Shown: positions 10,001 to 22,480 of the stretch, in pieces
Layout of the letters: every line of letters starts with the position of its first letter
Numbering within the stretch: position 1 is the first letter of the stretch
Source: Theodoxus fluviatilis
Taxonomy: Eukaryota > Mollusca > Gastropoda > Cycloneritida > Neritidae
Direction of reading: 5' to 3'
NCBI GenBank assembly: GCA_034096865.1
Contig: JAWQFJ010020617.1
Coordinates: forward strand, 53,272 to 117,271
Length of the DNA: 64,000 nucleotides
Notes under the pieces: generated by a model
What the model saw: the letters and a program-made list of their open reading frames with translations, nothing else
Told to the model about the DNA's origin: nothing
Databases searched by the model: none
Made by a program: the position numbers and the translations under genes

Positions 10001-12391
10001 GCAAAAGAGAGTTATGATGGATTCAGTGTTGCTGTGACTGGCCGTCCACTGTATGAGAAATAAGAATGCTGAGTGGTGTGAACAGTTTTATCAGTGGAAG
10101 CATTTGTATCTGCCAGTCATTTGTTTTTTCTTTTTCAGTTTCATGAGAGAATCATTAACATTTTCAAGATGTATGTGAAACCTGATTTTCGTTGCAATGG
10201 GATTTTTTTAAGGCATGGATTACAAAGTCTGTCCATTTGTAAATGTTGAATGGCTGCCCAGGAGGGATGTGAGAGAAGATTTTGTCGAAATGTGGCAAAG
10301 GTCTTGGCTATCAGGGTATTTGAAAGCTTCCATCACTCCTGATAGTTTCTAGTTTGCAAAACATAAATTTCTATTCTATGCTAGGAACTATTTTTTTTCA
10401 TAAACATTTGAATGAGTTATATGACATGGGGTTTCTCTGAGTTCGAGAACCCATCTTGTAGTAGTGTTTGGTAGTTGTAAGGGAATGACTGGATTGGGGG
10501 CTAGAAAGAGAAGAGATAAACATATGGCCCTAGCTGTTTGATGCCCCCCACATCAGCTGGAACCCCTGGCTGCTGGGCTTTTAGGGCCTGCTTCAGTGAA
10601 GTTGTCGAGGAAGTACTGACCTGGGGACTAGCTTGTCTTTGATTTACTGAGGTACTTGGAATGGACACCTGGCACACTCACCTCTTATCATACTTATGTC
10701 ACTGCTAGTCCTGTGCCCTCTGGCATGCCTGCTTTGGGGGTTTCCCCCAAATGTGCCCATGCTACATTCTGTGTACTGGTCTGCTGTTTTGCTGAGGTTA
10801 TTTATATCTATCATGCTCTGTTCGGCCCAAGAGCCAGCATACATGATACTTTGTTCTTGTTTGTTTGCACGTGTTTTCTAGTTGGAGAGCGTCTTTTGAA
10901 ATAATTGCAAAAGTTTAAAAGAGTTTGATATTAAGTTTCAAGAGCTTGTGTGTTGGTTTGTTTTAAACAGTGAAGGAAGGAAGGAAGGGGCTTATGTGCC
11001 TATCACCCTTCAAAGGCTATAGAGTTTCAGGCAGTGACCTCACCAGCAGATGTCTTGCCAATATTGAAAGGGCATCCATTTATTATTAACCCATGAATGT
11101 ATGTGCAGTGAGTTTTTTTAATAGCTAACTGTGATATTTCAGTAAACCCAGATTTCTCTCATCCCAGGGATAGAACCACGGCACTGTGTTTCACACATCT
11201 TCAACCCCTAAGCATGCTTGCCTATCTCCACCTGACAAAAAACAGGGTTTCAGCAAGCAAGTAGACTTGTGGCTTCTGGACTGACTAGTGAAGAAAAGGC
11301 AGTTATTTGACCTTTTTTACATCTTGCTGAGAGCATGAGAGGTTTGGAATTTGATGTTTAAATTGTGTCTTTGCTAGAGCCTTGGATATATAGCTGTAGA
11401 CATTTTCTTCTGCCTACTTGATTTGCCCATTGTCTCTCCCACCTCTCCATGAATATGATGTGAATATTTCGTGCATTGCCTGCTGTGCTCATTTTTCCTC
11501 TGCGACTTTCCATGATGCCTGCAGAAAACAAATACCAAACTTCTAGGTAACTGTGAAATCCTTCAAAATTATGTAAATGTGCTTGCTCTGCATGGAAACC
11601 TTGCTTGATGTGACGGTTGCTTTTTGCTAGAGTATGGGAGATTGTTGGTCTGCATGTGAATGATAATTCTGTGGATAAAGGTTTTCTTTGCATTATGTAT
11701 AATTTGTTTGACTTGACTGTCTTGTTAATTTATGTAGGCTTTTTCTGATTTTGTACCAGAATGATTATTTTTGTTGTAATCTTTTAAATGCTGTGTGATT
11801 GCATTAAAGTAGGACATTTGTGCAATGTTTGTTTTGGGTTAATATCATTAAAGATTTTCCTCCGAGACCTAGGGATGCTCAACATGATGAAAATTTGAGA
11901 AGTCTTCCCAAAAAATGTGCAGTATTTTACAAATCCCATTGATTACATTTTTCATCATGTTTTTTTGTCATTTACTAATTGGGGTATCTGTGATCATGTT
12001 GGTGTTGTCCATGCAAGCTTCGCAACACCTGTAGGTGGAAATAATCAGGTACTGCAATTAAAAGTTATTTCACAGTGTAGAAATAAGCAATCCAATACAT
12101 AATTCACAGCATAACCAGAAAGACTAGTTCAAGAGAATACTCTAAAGGCTCATGGTACTGGCAAGCACAGGATGGATTGAGATGACAAAATGCCATGAAC
12201 AAAGGGAGAGGCCACGGCCCTCAGCAGATCTAGGAAGTTGCTGAAATGGGCAGTCCCAATCCCTGTGTTGATGTTGATCTCCATTGAAGACCTGTGAGAC
12301 GGGACAGGGATGGGCACTATGGTAGAGACAATGCAAGCATGGTGATGGCTAGGACACGTCTGCTGCAAGCCATCCACTCACTTCCCAGAAT
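10001..12391. other. Intergenic, mostly unique sequence
   Basis: No coding region supported. It probably includes the end of the ARL2 3' UTR; an ATTAAA occurs near 11803. The only repeat noted is a 46-bp conserved block at 10546-10591. Confidence 0.5.
10546..10591 (+). repeat. 46-bp conserved dispersed block, copy 1
   Basis: Nearly identical to 28262-28307 (core GGAACCCCTGGCTGCTGGGC), 17.7 kb apart, with no similarity seen in the flanks. Confidence 0.7.
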
Positions 12392-12572
12392 CCCCCTGTG
12401 GGTTGGGGGTCAGAATAGACCCACTGCGTCTCCCTACACAATTCGTAAGAGGTGAATAACTATAAGGGACATCGTGACTTGATTTGAGCTTGCTCTACTG
12501 TTTCACTGATTGTCGTGTTTAATGGCCTTACATAGCCTATAAAGGCAGGTAGGCCGTAAAAATCCACTCATC
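12392..12572 (+). repeat. SINE-like element with (ATCC)n tail, copy 2
   Basis: Same blocks as copy 1, tail degenerate. A 43-bp minisatellite follows ~110 bp later. Confidence 0.75.
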
Positions 12573-12689
12573 ACCTCCCAGGATGGCCGCACGATGTACA
12601 CTTCAGAGGAAGAGAGGACGACCAAAGAGACATGGAGGCGAACCATTTACAGGAAGGAACCTGAGGACTGGAGACAGCTCCCAGAGCAG

Positions 12690-12960
12690 CAGCAGACAGA
12701 GCCAGGTAGAGGTCCCTTGCCGCTACCGCAAGCAGCAGACAGAGCCAGGTAGAGGTCCCTTGCCGCTACCGCAAGCAGCAGACAGAGCCAGGTAGAGGTC
12801 CCTTGCCGCTACCGCAAGCAGCAGACAGAGCCAGGTAGAGGTCCCTTGCCGCTACCGCAAGCAGCAGACAGAGCCAGGTAGAGGTCCCTTGCCGCTACCG
12901 CAAGCAGCAGACAGAGCCAGGTAGAGGTCCCTTGCCGCTACCGCAAGCAGCAGACAGAGC
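12690..12960 (+). repeat. 43-bp minisatellite, ~6 units
   Basis: Units contain GACAGAGCCAGGTAGAGGTC and CCGCTACCGCAAGCAGCA and are almost identical, so the array is young. Confidence 0.95.
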
Positions 12961-13199
12961 CGAGAAGAGCGAGTGGTAGGTGAGTGTTGAGGTCACGTGG
13001 TTCTAGTGAACCCATTTGGAGGAATAGGCGTTGCTCAGAAGGAGGACGTTGTTCAATGGGATGGGTTGGTAAACCAGATATGCAGGGCAGCAAAGGGACA
13101 GCGACAGGGTCCAAATTGTTTTGCACTCGGTGGGATACTGACACCATTGGCAGGTAGACCTATCCATTCAGTCAACCCGGATGATCCCAGGGACGCGAT

Positions 13200-13399
13200 C
13201 CCCCTGTGGGTTCGAGGGAAGAATTGACCCACCGCGTCTCCCTATGCGATTCGTAAGAGGCGAATAACTAGGGACACCGTGGCTTGATTTGCGTTTACTC
13301 TAAACTGTTCTAGTGATGTTCGTGCTTACTGGCTTTACATAGCCTACAAAGGCTGATAGGCCGTAAAACACATCAATCCAATCCAATCCAATCCAATCC
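13200..13399 (+). repeat. SINE-like element, copy 3, tail (ATCCA)n
   Basis: Well-preserved copy with all blocks; the tail has become ATCCA pentamers. Confidence 0.78.
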
Positions 13400-13647
13400 C
13401 AGGGACGCGTTGCTTAGCCTACTAGTTGGCAAGTAATTTTTCGCGAGCCAAACCGAGGCGAGCAGGGTCGAGACCTCTAGGCAACGGCGAGTCATCAATG
13501 GGCAAGGCGGAAGTCCGAGAGAACAGGTTGCATCCAGGCGCGAGAGTTGGTGATGAAGTTGTGTTGAACGAAGTATTTGACGATACAGACATCACAACAG
13601 CTTTTCACTTGATTGAACCTACCTTGCTGAGATATCGAACGGCATGG

Positions 13648-13853
<206 letters not shown>

Positions 13854-14007
13854 CTCTACTGTTTCTGGTGTGTACATGCAACGTTTTCATACCCTTGACA
13901 AAAAGAAGTTTTCTAGAATGGTGTAGTGCAGCATCCATTCGTGAGATTACAGCGGAGTCTGGCACAGGTAGCACTGGTACATTTATTGAAAACGAGGTAG
14001 CGAAATG

Positions 14008-14239
<232 letters not shown>

Positions 14240-14459
14240 TGGTGTGCGTGTGAGAAAGTTGGTGAAATACCTCATTTCCCTTGCTCCCCGATCACCACCC
14301 CTTCCTCCTGTATTCATTCGCACACCAGCATCAAACCAAGAATATCAACTCGCCTTTTCGTGATATAAAACCACACAATTATGCAATAAGTCCGTTTCGA
14401 CGGAGACACCACTGGCGCCGATGGGGAAACTGCAGTGCGAACGCTGATGGACAGACCCT

Positions 14460-15530
14460 ATGCTAACTAACGAGAGCAGAGCATGACTAGAGTCCAAGTG
14501 AATGGGCGCTGTAGGCTACTGTGCCACTTTCGCAAGCTTTCCCGTCCACGTCCCTCAACCCCCTAAACCCCCCACCGTCCCTACCCCCGTCCCATCCACC
14601 CTTCCAACATCAAGCAAACGTTGAACCTCAAACGTTTTACTCCCTCCCTCATCGCTGCTCTCTAAGTATTGCGGTTGGTGGTCATTTATCACCAACCGGC
14701 TGCTTGGACGCCGCGTGCGTGCGTGCGAAGATGTGTGGATGAGTCTTTGTAGCGCTTGAGGGGTCCTCCAGCCCTTCTTTTTCCATTGACTTGCACTGAA
14801 TAAGACTTGTATGGACACGATTATACATGTCAATGGACACAATCTGTTGACGCACACATGATTTTTTCTGAGAGTCTGCAATGGCATACAGATGAAATGA
14901 AAATTTGAGGGCTACGTACCAGCTTTGACTGTGTTGGTAGGCTTAGAGCAAAATACTTCAGAAGTGATTATTACCTGCCTATGGCGGATTGAAAGGCCCG
15001 ACATGCCCGAGCCATCGAATGGGCAAAAGAGATATAACATTTTTACATGGGTCTTCTTCTTGGAAAGCCAGCCTGCTATTCGTCTCTTCAATACATAGTT
15101 ATTTCCAGTGACCACTGATGTACAGGCTCTTATTCTGCTGATTTATTGTCTGCTATGACAAGAAAAAAGTAACATCTCAAACTGGTGAGCACGTTACCAT
15201 GGAAACCTGCCACTTTAGGTCATTGGATCGAACGTAGCGACTCAACACGGTGATAAAAGCATTGATAGACCAGAAAAAGTGCACAGACAAACCTAAGTTG
15301 CGTAGAATTTATCATGACGCGAAAAAGTAATACAAGGTTTCGAAGGCCCCATTATTGGCTATATATCTTTCTAAGCATGGGGGAGTTTTACAACGTATCA
15401 TTGCATTCGTTGTTATGACTGAGACAGACACCAATTATTTGGGTCTTTGCCAACTTTTGATCATACACATTATTTATATCGTTTTGTCCATGAAATTTGT
15501 AACAGTTTGTCATCATGGGTGAAAATATTG
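14460..15530. other. Intergenic, no feature seen
   Basis: Unique-looking sequence. A C-rich stretch (14520-14600) and no conserved reading frame on either strand. Confidence 0.4.
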
Positions 15531-15531
15531 G

Positions 15532-15536
<5 letters not shown>

Positions 15537-15585
<49 letters not shown>

Positions 15586-15611
15586 TACACACACGCGCGC
15601 GCGCGCGCGCA
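15537..15611. repeat. (CA)n(GC)n microsatellite
   Basis: CA run flanked by GCGC-rich alternating purine-pyrimidine sequence, a Z-DNA-prone composition. Confidence 0.93.
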
Positions 15612-16583
15612 CTCTAAACGAGGCTATTTTAGCTAACTGTAACACTCCTTCTGAAGAGTTGAAGAAACAAATACACAGGTATTAAAAATCTCAGTAGCAT
15701 TTATTTATGTCCTGTGAAAACATGCAATCTGTCCCACACAATGCTCGAAAGATCTTTCGAAGAAAACTGCATTGCGTAAACACTTCTAAGTTTTTCCAGA
15801 GCAGATCCGAGTCGGTGAATCCCGAAGTGCATCGTATATCCACTCTTTTCGGAGACATCTGTTGGAGAGAGATGGGGCTGACCGTTACAGAAACACGGAG
15901 TAGGACAAGTGATGACTGTTTTTCTTGCAGCCTTGCAGTCTGGGCCTTGCAGACGGGATGGGAGGGCAGAGGTCATTGAACATCAGGAAAGGCCAGCGCT
16001 GACCACCATGAGAGTCAAACGAAAAGAAACTGCAGTATCTGATCATGTTGCTCCATTTTTGATCGGTGTGGTAAATGCAGCCATTTGCACCCAGTACTTC
16101 TCACTCGAGAAACTGCTCGATCATCAACAGAACAGATTTCACTGCACCGTCATCTCTCGAGAGGCCCGGATTTCAACAAGCTCTTTCCGGTTTGAGATGA
16201 TGGATCCCAAACGGTTTCGCGGAATCTCAGCAGCTGAGAGTTTTGAGTACATGTACTTCGACGAGAATGCTAGATTTTGAATGTATGAGGAAACGTACGT
16301 GTCTACAACACTTGTGTTGCTCTTGTGCTGGAGTCGTGTATACAGATGCAAGGCCCGTTTGCTGCTTGTTTTCAAAGTACGTATGAGTACAGGGCGAAGT
16401 TTAGGATCGAGCTGATCGAGGGCCACGGGGCCACGTGTACTCGTGGAGATAGGGAAGACGATCGATTTATAGGCTTGATGGAGATGGATCTAATGACCCA
16501 GTTACAGAAAAATCAAGATCTAGGGTTTCATAGGCATTTATGCAGTATCAGTTCCTACTAAGTGCAAACTATTGGTGTTATTG
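15612..16583. other. Intergenic, no recognised gene
   Basis: Overlapping open frames of 60-120 codons exist on both strands, none with a recognisable motif or splice context. I see no gene. Confidence 0.4.
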
Positions 16584-17310
16584 CGGTAGTACTAATGACC
16601 GCAATATACCGCAATATACCGCAATATACCGCAATATACCGCAATATACCGCAATACCCCCAAATACACTCTCAGAAAAGAAAAAAGCATCAACAGATCG
16701 ATGCTAAAGACGTACTTTTGATATTGCGCGATCATGCCGAGAAGAAAACAACGTTCGGAGAAGTTTAGTTTTCTGAGAGTGTATTTGGGGGTATTGCGGT
16801 GTATTGCGGTGTATTGCGGTCATTAGTACTACCCAGTAGGTAGTACTAATGACCGCAATATACCGCAATATACCGCAATATACCGCAATACCCCCAAATA
16901 CACTCTCAGAAAACTAAACTTCTCCGAACGTTGTTTTCTTCTCGGCATGATCGCGCAATATCAAAAGTGCGTCTTTAGCATCGATCTGTTGATTTTTTTT
17001 CTTTTCTGAGAGTGTATTTGGGGGTATTGCGGTATATTGCGGTATATTGCGGTCATTAGTACTACCTACTGGGTAGTACTAATGACCGCAATACACCGCA
17101 ATACACCGCAATATACCGCAATACCCCCAAATACACTCTCAGAAAACTAAACTTCTCCGAACGTTGTTTTCTTCTCGGCATGATCGCGCAATATCAAAAG
17201 CACGTCTTTAGCATCGATCTGTTGATGTTTTTTCTTTTCTGAGAGTGTATTTGGGGGTATTGCGGTATATTGCGGTATATTGCGGTATATTGCGGTCATT
17301 AGTACTACCC
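16584..17310. mobile_element. Triple palindromic MITE-like element with repeat-bearing arms
   Basis: Three units (16586-16832, 16840-17065, 17073-17308), each with inverted arms starting GTAGTACTAATGACCGC, a variable number of 10-bp ATACCGCAAT repeats, then CCCCCAAATACACTCTCAGA, around a ~110-bp core. Unit 1 is inverted relative to units 2 and 3. The 7-bp joints CCAGTAG and CTACTGG are reverse complements. The whole is flanked by a single 9-bp direct repeat GTGTTATTG (16575-16583, 17311-17319), so it looks like one insertion. A 9-bp duplication suggests a Mutator-like source (inference). Confidence 0.8.
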
Positions 17311-17335
17311 GTGTTATTGTTATTGCTGCTGGTGA

Positions 17336-17610
17336 CCCCATGTGGGTGGTTATAAGAATAGATCCACTGCGTGCGTCTCCCTATGCAATTCGTAAAGGCG
17401 AATAACTAGGAAATTCGTGACTTGACTTGCTCATACTTCAAACAGGTCTAGCGATTAGGTAGTCATTGGCCTAAAATAGCCTACAAGGGTTGATGGACCA
17501 TGAATTTTCATCCATCCATCCATCCATCCATCCATCCATCCGTCCGTCCATCCATCCATCCATCCATCCATCCATCCATCCATCCATCCATCCATCCATC
17601 CATCCATCCA
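17336..17610 (+). repeat. SINE-like element, copy 4, long (ATCC)n tail
   Basis: More diverged body (small insertion in the CGTCTCC block) with an ATCC tail of ~100 bp at 17508-17608. Confidence 0.7.
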
Positions 17611-17854
17611 AACAATCATTCACTCTATCATTCGTTCGTCTATTCATTCATTCATTACTCATTCAATCATTCGTTCATTCATTCATTAATTCAGGCGATT
17701 ATTGCTACCTCTACGAATGCCGTCGCCGCCAGTGCTGCTGCTGCTGTTGCCTCTGCTGCTGCTGCTCATGTTTACCTCAGCAATGCACCAGTTTTGTCAA
17801 TCTAAAAAAATAAGCGCTCACTCCAAGGATGTATACATGTATATAGATTATTTG

Positions 17855-18203
17855 ATTATTAACGTGATATGACGGCGGGAGGCATCAACCCAGCAGACTG
17901 GGAAACGGTGGCCGCTGACCGCAACAGCTGGAGACACGCCGTCAAGACTGGCATCCAGGCCAGCGAGAGGAGGAGACGGGAGCAGTGGGAGGAGAGGAGA
18001 GAACGCAGACGACAGAGGATAGCGTCGGCATCCACAGAGCCACGCCAAGACTTCACTTGCGACAAGTGCAACAGAGCATGCGGCTCAAGGATCGGGCTCT
18101 ACAGCCACAGAGTACGCTGCCTCTCAACCCCGGACTGACCAAACCTGGCGCACACCCCCCATAGTCTCACGAGACTGACGGATGCCAACAACAACAACAA
18201 AAA
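17855..18203 (+). mobile_element. LINE 3' end with CCHC-type C-terminus
   Basis: A reading of ~90 codons from 17869 (ADWETVAADRNSWRHAVKTG, basic RRRREQWEERRERRRQR, FTCDKCNRACGSRIGLYSHR..C) is the C-terminal end typical of non-LTR retrotransposon ORF2 proteins with a terminal zinc knuckle. It ends at 18138, followed by CTCACGAGACTGACGGATGC and an (AAC)n tail. Flanking AGATTATTTG at 17845-17854 and 18204-18213 is a likely target duplication. 5'-truncated and inactive. Confidence 0.75.
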
Positions 18204-18401
18204 AGATTATTTGGAAACTGGACTTCCGGTATACAATACACGACAATGATTTGTTTTCCCACAGTAAGCATCGCTACTGGTAGCAAAGAAAAATCTCATA
18301 AACACTTTCTAAATCCATTTAGTTTTATTTGTATATACAATCTGTCACACAAAATATAATATCCGATTTCTTCGATCTGAGTAAAGATAGATACACATTT
18401 T

Positions 18402-18402
<1 letters not shown>

Positions 18403-18470
<68 letters not shown>
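18403..18470. repeat. (AC)n microsatellite
   Basis: Pure AC run of ~68 bp. Confidence 0.95.
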
Positions 18471-18472
<2 letters not shown>

Positions 18473-18479
18473 TTCTATT

Positions 18480-19120
18480 TACAACTATGAATACCCACAT
18501 GTAGGCATCTTGGTTTCTGTGCAAGCAAGCAAGCAGTTTCTATAGTTTCATCAATACGATACTGTCTCTGATGTGAATTTACTCCTTTTCCTTACATTTT
18601 CTACGGTACTCTTCCCTGAATTAAACTAGTCATCGTTCCGCGCTCACTGTTTAGCAAGGTCGGACGTGGTCTAGCTGACCGCTTGACCACGCTGCTGGTG
18701 GCCTACTTCTTCTCGTTGTCCACCAGAGCACACACACTGTCCCTCACAAACCAACCCTCCCGTGTTGTGTATTGACTGGGCGTGAGTGCTGGGGGACTAG
18801 GGAGAGGAACAGAAGGGGGATAAAGAGGCTAGCCAGGAGAAGTACAAGGCAGGGAGGAAAAATGTCCAAACCGGGCAGAGGTCATGCCCCTCCCTTCCTC
18901 CTGATCAAAACCCTTACAGGCAACAAAGAGAGTTGAATTGTTCTAGATGTATTGTGTTGTGTTTTATCGTGGTGTGTGTCATGATGTTTTTCGTTGTGAT
19001 TTGCTGTATCATGATGTCAAAGGATGAAACTAATAATTATGTACTTTTGGGGATAATGCGTTTTCAGGGAAGTTTGTTCCTCCTATTTTTCGTATACGCA
19101 TTATCGAGATTGAAACCGAA
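18480..19120. other. Intergenic, no feature seen
   Basis: Unique-looking sequence with no coding signal. Confidence 0.4.
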
Positions 19121-19122
19121 AC

Positions 19123-19126
<4 letters not shown>

Positions 19127-19215
<89 letters not shown>

Positions 19216-19217
19216 GC
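19127..19217. repeat. (CA)n microsatellite
   Basis: Pure CA run of ~85 bp starting with CGCGCA. Confidence 0.95.
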
Positions 19218-19621
19218 ATGCATACACCCCACCCCTACCCACCCCGAGAAAATATTTGCTTATCCAAGTATCATTGCAGCTAGGATGCTACAAGGGCTGA
19301 GAAAATTAGCAGCTGTTTCTTTCTAATGAGAAGCAAAAACTACATTCGCTGGAGTTCCCTGGTGGATTTCTGAGGAGAAATATGTAATCAAGGGGCGATA
19401 TCAACGTCTTCGGCTTTCGTTTCCCCAGTGTTGCAGTCGTAGTGGCCAAAATCGCCAACATGTACAGAAACTCATGGTGTGGCTTCCTGCTAAGGGATCC
19501 ATCAAGAATTGGGATTAAGGTCACAGTCAGCTTTGTGTCATTTCCGGGTCAAGGCGATGGTGTGTAGATTTGTCAGCAGTAGACAAGTAACAACTAATGA
19601 ATCGAATGGCGCTGACTTGGG

Positions 19622-19623
<2 letters not shown>

Positions 19624-19702
<79 letters not shown>
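19624..19702. repeat. (CT)n microsatellite
   Basis: Pure CT run of ~79 bp. Confidence 0.95.
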
Positions 19703-19704
<2 letters not shown>

Positions 19705-20176
19705 CGCCTGCGTTTTGGTCTCTTTCCTCTACAAAGAGCACCATGTACACAAGGATTGTTTTCAGATCAAGCAGAGGGAAAACAGATGTTTTACGTCCAC
19801 CTCCGCTGGTCACGAAGTATACCTGTATGACAATTAACATGCAGTCATGTACTATTTCTGTGAGGAACAGTATAGGATACGAGCAGTCACAATGACCAAA
19901 TTATTTCATTTTCCTTTCCTACCCACTTATGAAGCCTAGACACAGAACTGACGCGAAGCAAAATGGTTTTCTTTGCCAATGATTCATTCTAGTATGTCTG
20001 CTCAAGAAATTACCATAAACAGACATGCAAGCATCCATCCCCAAATTTTTCCCGCAGACGAAAGATCGTGAGACTGCTATGTTGAACTGTGACTGATTGT
20101 TCATTGGAATTCGACGAAAACTGTTTCTTGCGCTCAGTCATTTTTTAAACTTTAACTGTGCTCTTATGGATGCATG

Positions 20177-20179
20177 CAT

Positions 20180-20250
<71 letters not shown>
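20177..20250. repeat. (CA)n microsatellite
   Basis: Pure CA run after a TGCATGCATGCA block. Confidence 0.95.
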
Positions 20251-20251
<1 letters not shown>

Positions 20252-20319
20252 CCACTATAATAGTATAGTATCTCTGCACACACACACTCACACACTTGAG
20301 GTCAACATATGAAACATCG

Positions 20320-20347
20320 CCCCCCCCCCCCCCCCCCCCCCCCCCCC
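20320..20347. repeat. C28 homopolymer
   Basis: Uninterrupted run of C; a likely sequencing or assembly weak point. Confidence 0.85.
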
Positions 20348-20536
20348 AACTTTGGCCCCATTTGTCAACTATTCAAAGTAACTGTAGTGTTCATGAAAGG
20401 TTTACTTTCACAAAACACAATAAATTATGTCGGCACGTAGATACTGCATGTTTTGACTGTCAGTTTGGGACTTGCACAAGCCATTATCTATATATTTCTT
20501 ATGCATAGATTTGATCCACTACAGGTAGATCGATCA

Positions 20537-21284
20537 AGACAAGACCTGAACAAGACCTCACAGGCATATGGCATGGAGATCAGCGCCGAGAAGACCAAGG
20601 TGATGACGAACAATCCTCGGGGCTTCAAAATGGAAATCAAAGTGAAGGGCCAAAAACTGGAAGCTGTGAACAACTTCAAATACCTGGGATCTATCGTGAC
20701 TGATGAAGGGTCCAAACCAGAGATACTGTCCAGAATAGCACAAACAACAGCAGCATTGGCAAAGTTGAAGCCAATATGGCGTGACAGAAATATCACTCTC
20801 GCGTCGAAGATCAGGCTCATGCGCACGCTGGCCATCTCCGTATTCTTGTATGCATGCGAGTCCTGGACACTCACATCTGAACTACAGAGACGGATACAAG
20901 CCCTGGAAATGAGATGCTACCGCAAGATTCTGAACATCTCATATAAAGACCATGTCACGATTGATGAAGGCAGCAACATGATCAGGAGAGCAATTGGACA
21001 GTACGAAGACCTGCTCTCAATCGTGAATAGCAGAAAGCTGAAGTGGTACGGTCACGTGTCAAGAGGCAGTGGGCTGGCCAAGACCATCCTGCAAGGTACC
21101 GTACCAGGTGGGAGAAGGAGAGGCAGGCAGAGAAAGAGGTGGGAAGACAACATGAAAGAGTGGACATGCTTGGCCTTTGCTGACTCACAGCGAGCCACAG
21201 AGGATAGAGATCGATGGAGGAAGATTGTCCGAAAGTCATCAGTGGTGCCTCAACAACCCATCTCAGGGTTAAGAGACTGAACTG
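20537..21284 (+). mobile_element. 5'-truncated LINE with 14-bp target-site duplication
   Basis: Encodes in one open frame (to stop at 21280) the end of a non-LTR reverse transcriptase: RT-end block AYGMEISAEKTKVMTN, NNFKYLGSIVTDEG, LYACESWTL, EMRCYRKILNISYKDHVT, the KLKWYGHVSRGSGL block and GRRRGRQRKRWEDNMKEW. The catalytic YxDD part is missing by 5' truncation. AGGTAGATCGATCA flanks it on both sides (20523-20536 and 21285-21298). The element ends 4 bases after its stop. The open frame and intact duplication suggest a recent insertion. Clade not assigned. Confidence 0.9.
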
Positions 21285-21299
21285 AGGTAGATCGATCAT

Positions 21300-22119
21300 T
21301 GTATTAGCATACGAAAACGAGATTTCGTTTGGTTGGCCTTTCACGACAGCAAACGGGATTCAAAGTATTTGCCACTTATGAGATGACGTGGATTCCAAGA
21401 AGGCGTGCTAGTGTTGATCGTGCTTCGGCGGCGATAAGACGAACACTTCGGTCGTTCCTAGTTGTGGACTAAGAAGTAAGATACTAAGGGTCCGGAGTGG
21501 GCTGACAAGGCCAGTACCCAGGCCTCAAAAGTTCATCCTCAGTTCGGGAACGCTACCCGGCCGTGTGAAGACTGGATTCGTCAGAGTAAGCACAGGAAAC
21601 CCTAGCTCGGTTTGGTTCAACTGCCGATTCACCAGCTTGGTTTTACATGGTTTGTGGAAAACAAGGCGGGGAGGGATTGTGACAGCAGCGTTAGTTTCAA
21701 CTTGATTTCTATCAAAGGAGCGTGCTATAGTGAAGGAAGCTGTTTTAGAAACATAATTTTTCTCCAGCTTCCCTTGTGCAGCGTGGCGCGCGGGAAATCA
21801 TGCATGAACACTCATTTTGAATGGAAAGTGACAGGGTCTATTCATAGAGCCGAAATTCTAAATTCGGTCTCCAATAGCGCTAAGTGGAAGGCGGCAAATG
21901 TGGTGAGATCGACGTCCCCTCAAAGGCATCTAAAAGCGTTAAACATTGATGTCGATTTCTCCATAACTTCACAGTGACTAATTTTGACCAATGCCGTCAG
22001 CACTGACAACACATGTAAGGGAAAACGTGAATGTATTATTTTTTTGTCTAAGTCGAGAGATGACGACAGTGAACCAATGATCAATAAGTGAACGACCTGC
22101 AAACCAAATGCTACTACAG

Positions 22120-22165
<46 letters not shown>

Positions 22166-22480
22166 AACTTTATTGTTTAAGGGAAATACATGAATTAGGC
22201 ATAGCTGCCTATCTTACATCCAGCCCTTGTTAAAACAAGAAAACAAACAAAAAAAACCAAAAAAACCCAAAGGGGTATTAGAAAAAAGGGAAATGACCAG
22301 CTTGTAATCCTGCTGAAAATTTGTTGTTTTTTATGTAAAAGAAAGAACTGGATATCATGCTGAACAAATGAATTCTTTATCATCGCGTTTGGGGTTGTTC
22401 GAATGATGCTGAGGGAAGGTATTGTGTCAGCTATAGTGTATTCGCCTTCGCGGACAAACGACAGCTCTGCTTGGAGACGG
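21300..22480. other. Intergenic, with a (GA)n tract and possible retroelement end
   Basis: A (GA)n run at 22121-22162 is followed by a stretch that on the minus strand reads ...AACAATAAAGTTTAATCTC, i.e. an AATAAA next to a TC tail; possibly a minus-strand retroelement 3' end. Otherwise no feature. Confidence 0.35.

Noticed and set aside
15707..16561. Overlapping readings of 90-123 codons
   Set aside because: No motif, no splice context, both strands equally open.
20453..20536. First ~28 codons of the long open frame ending at 21280
   Set aside because: They lie before the target duplication; only the part from 20537 belongs to the LINE.
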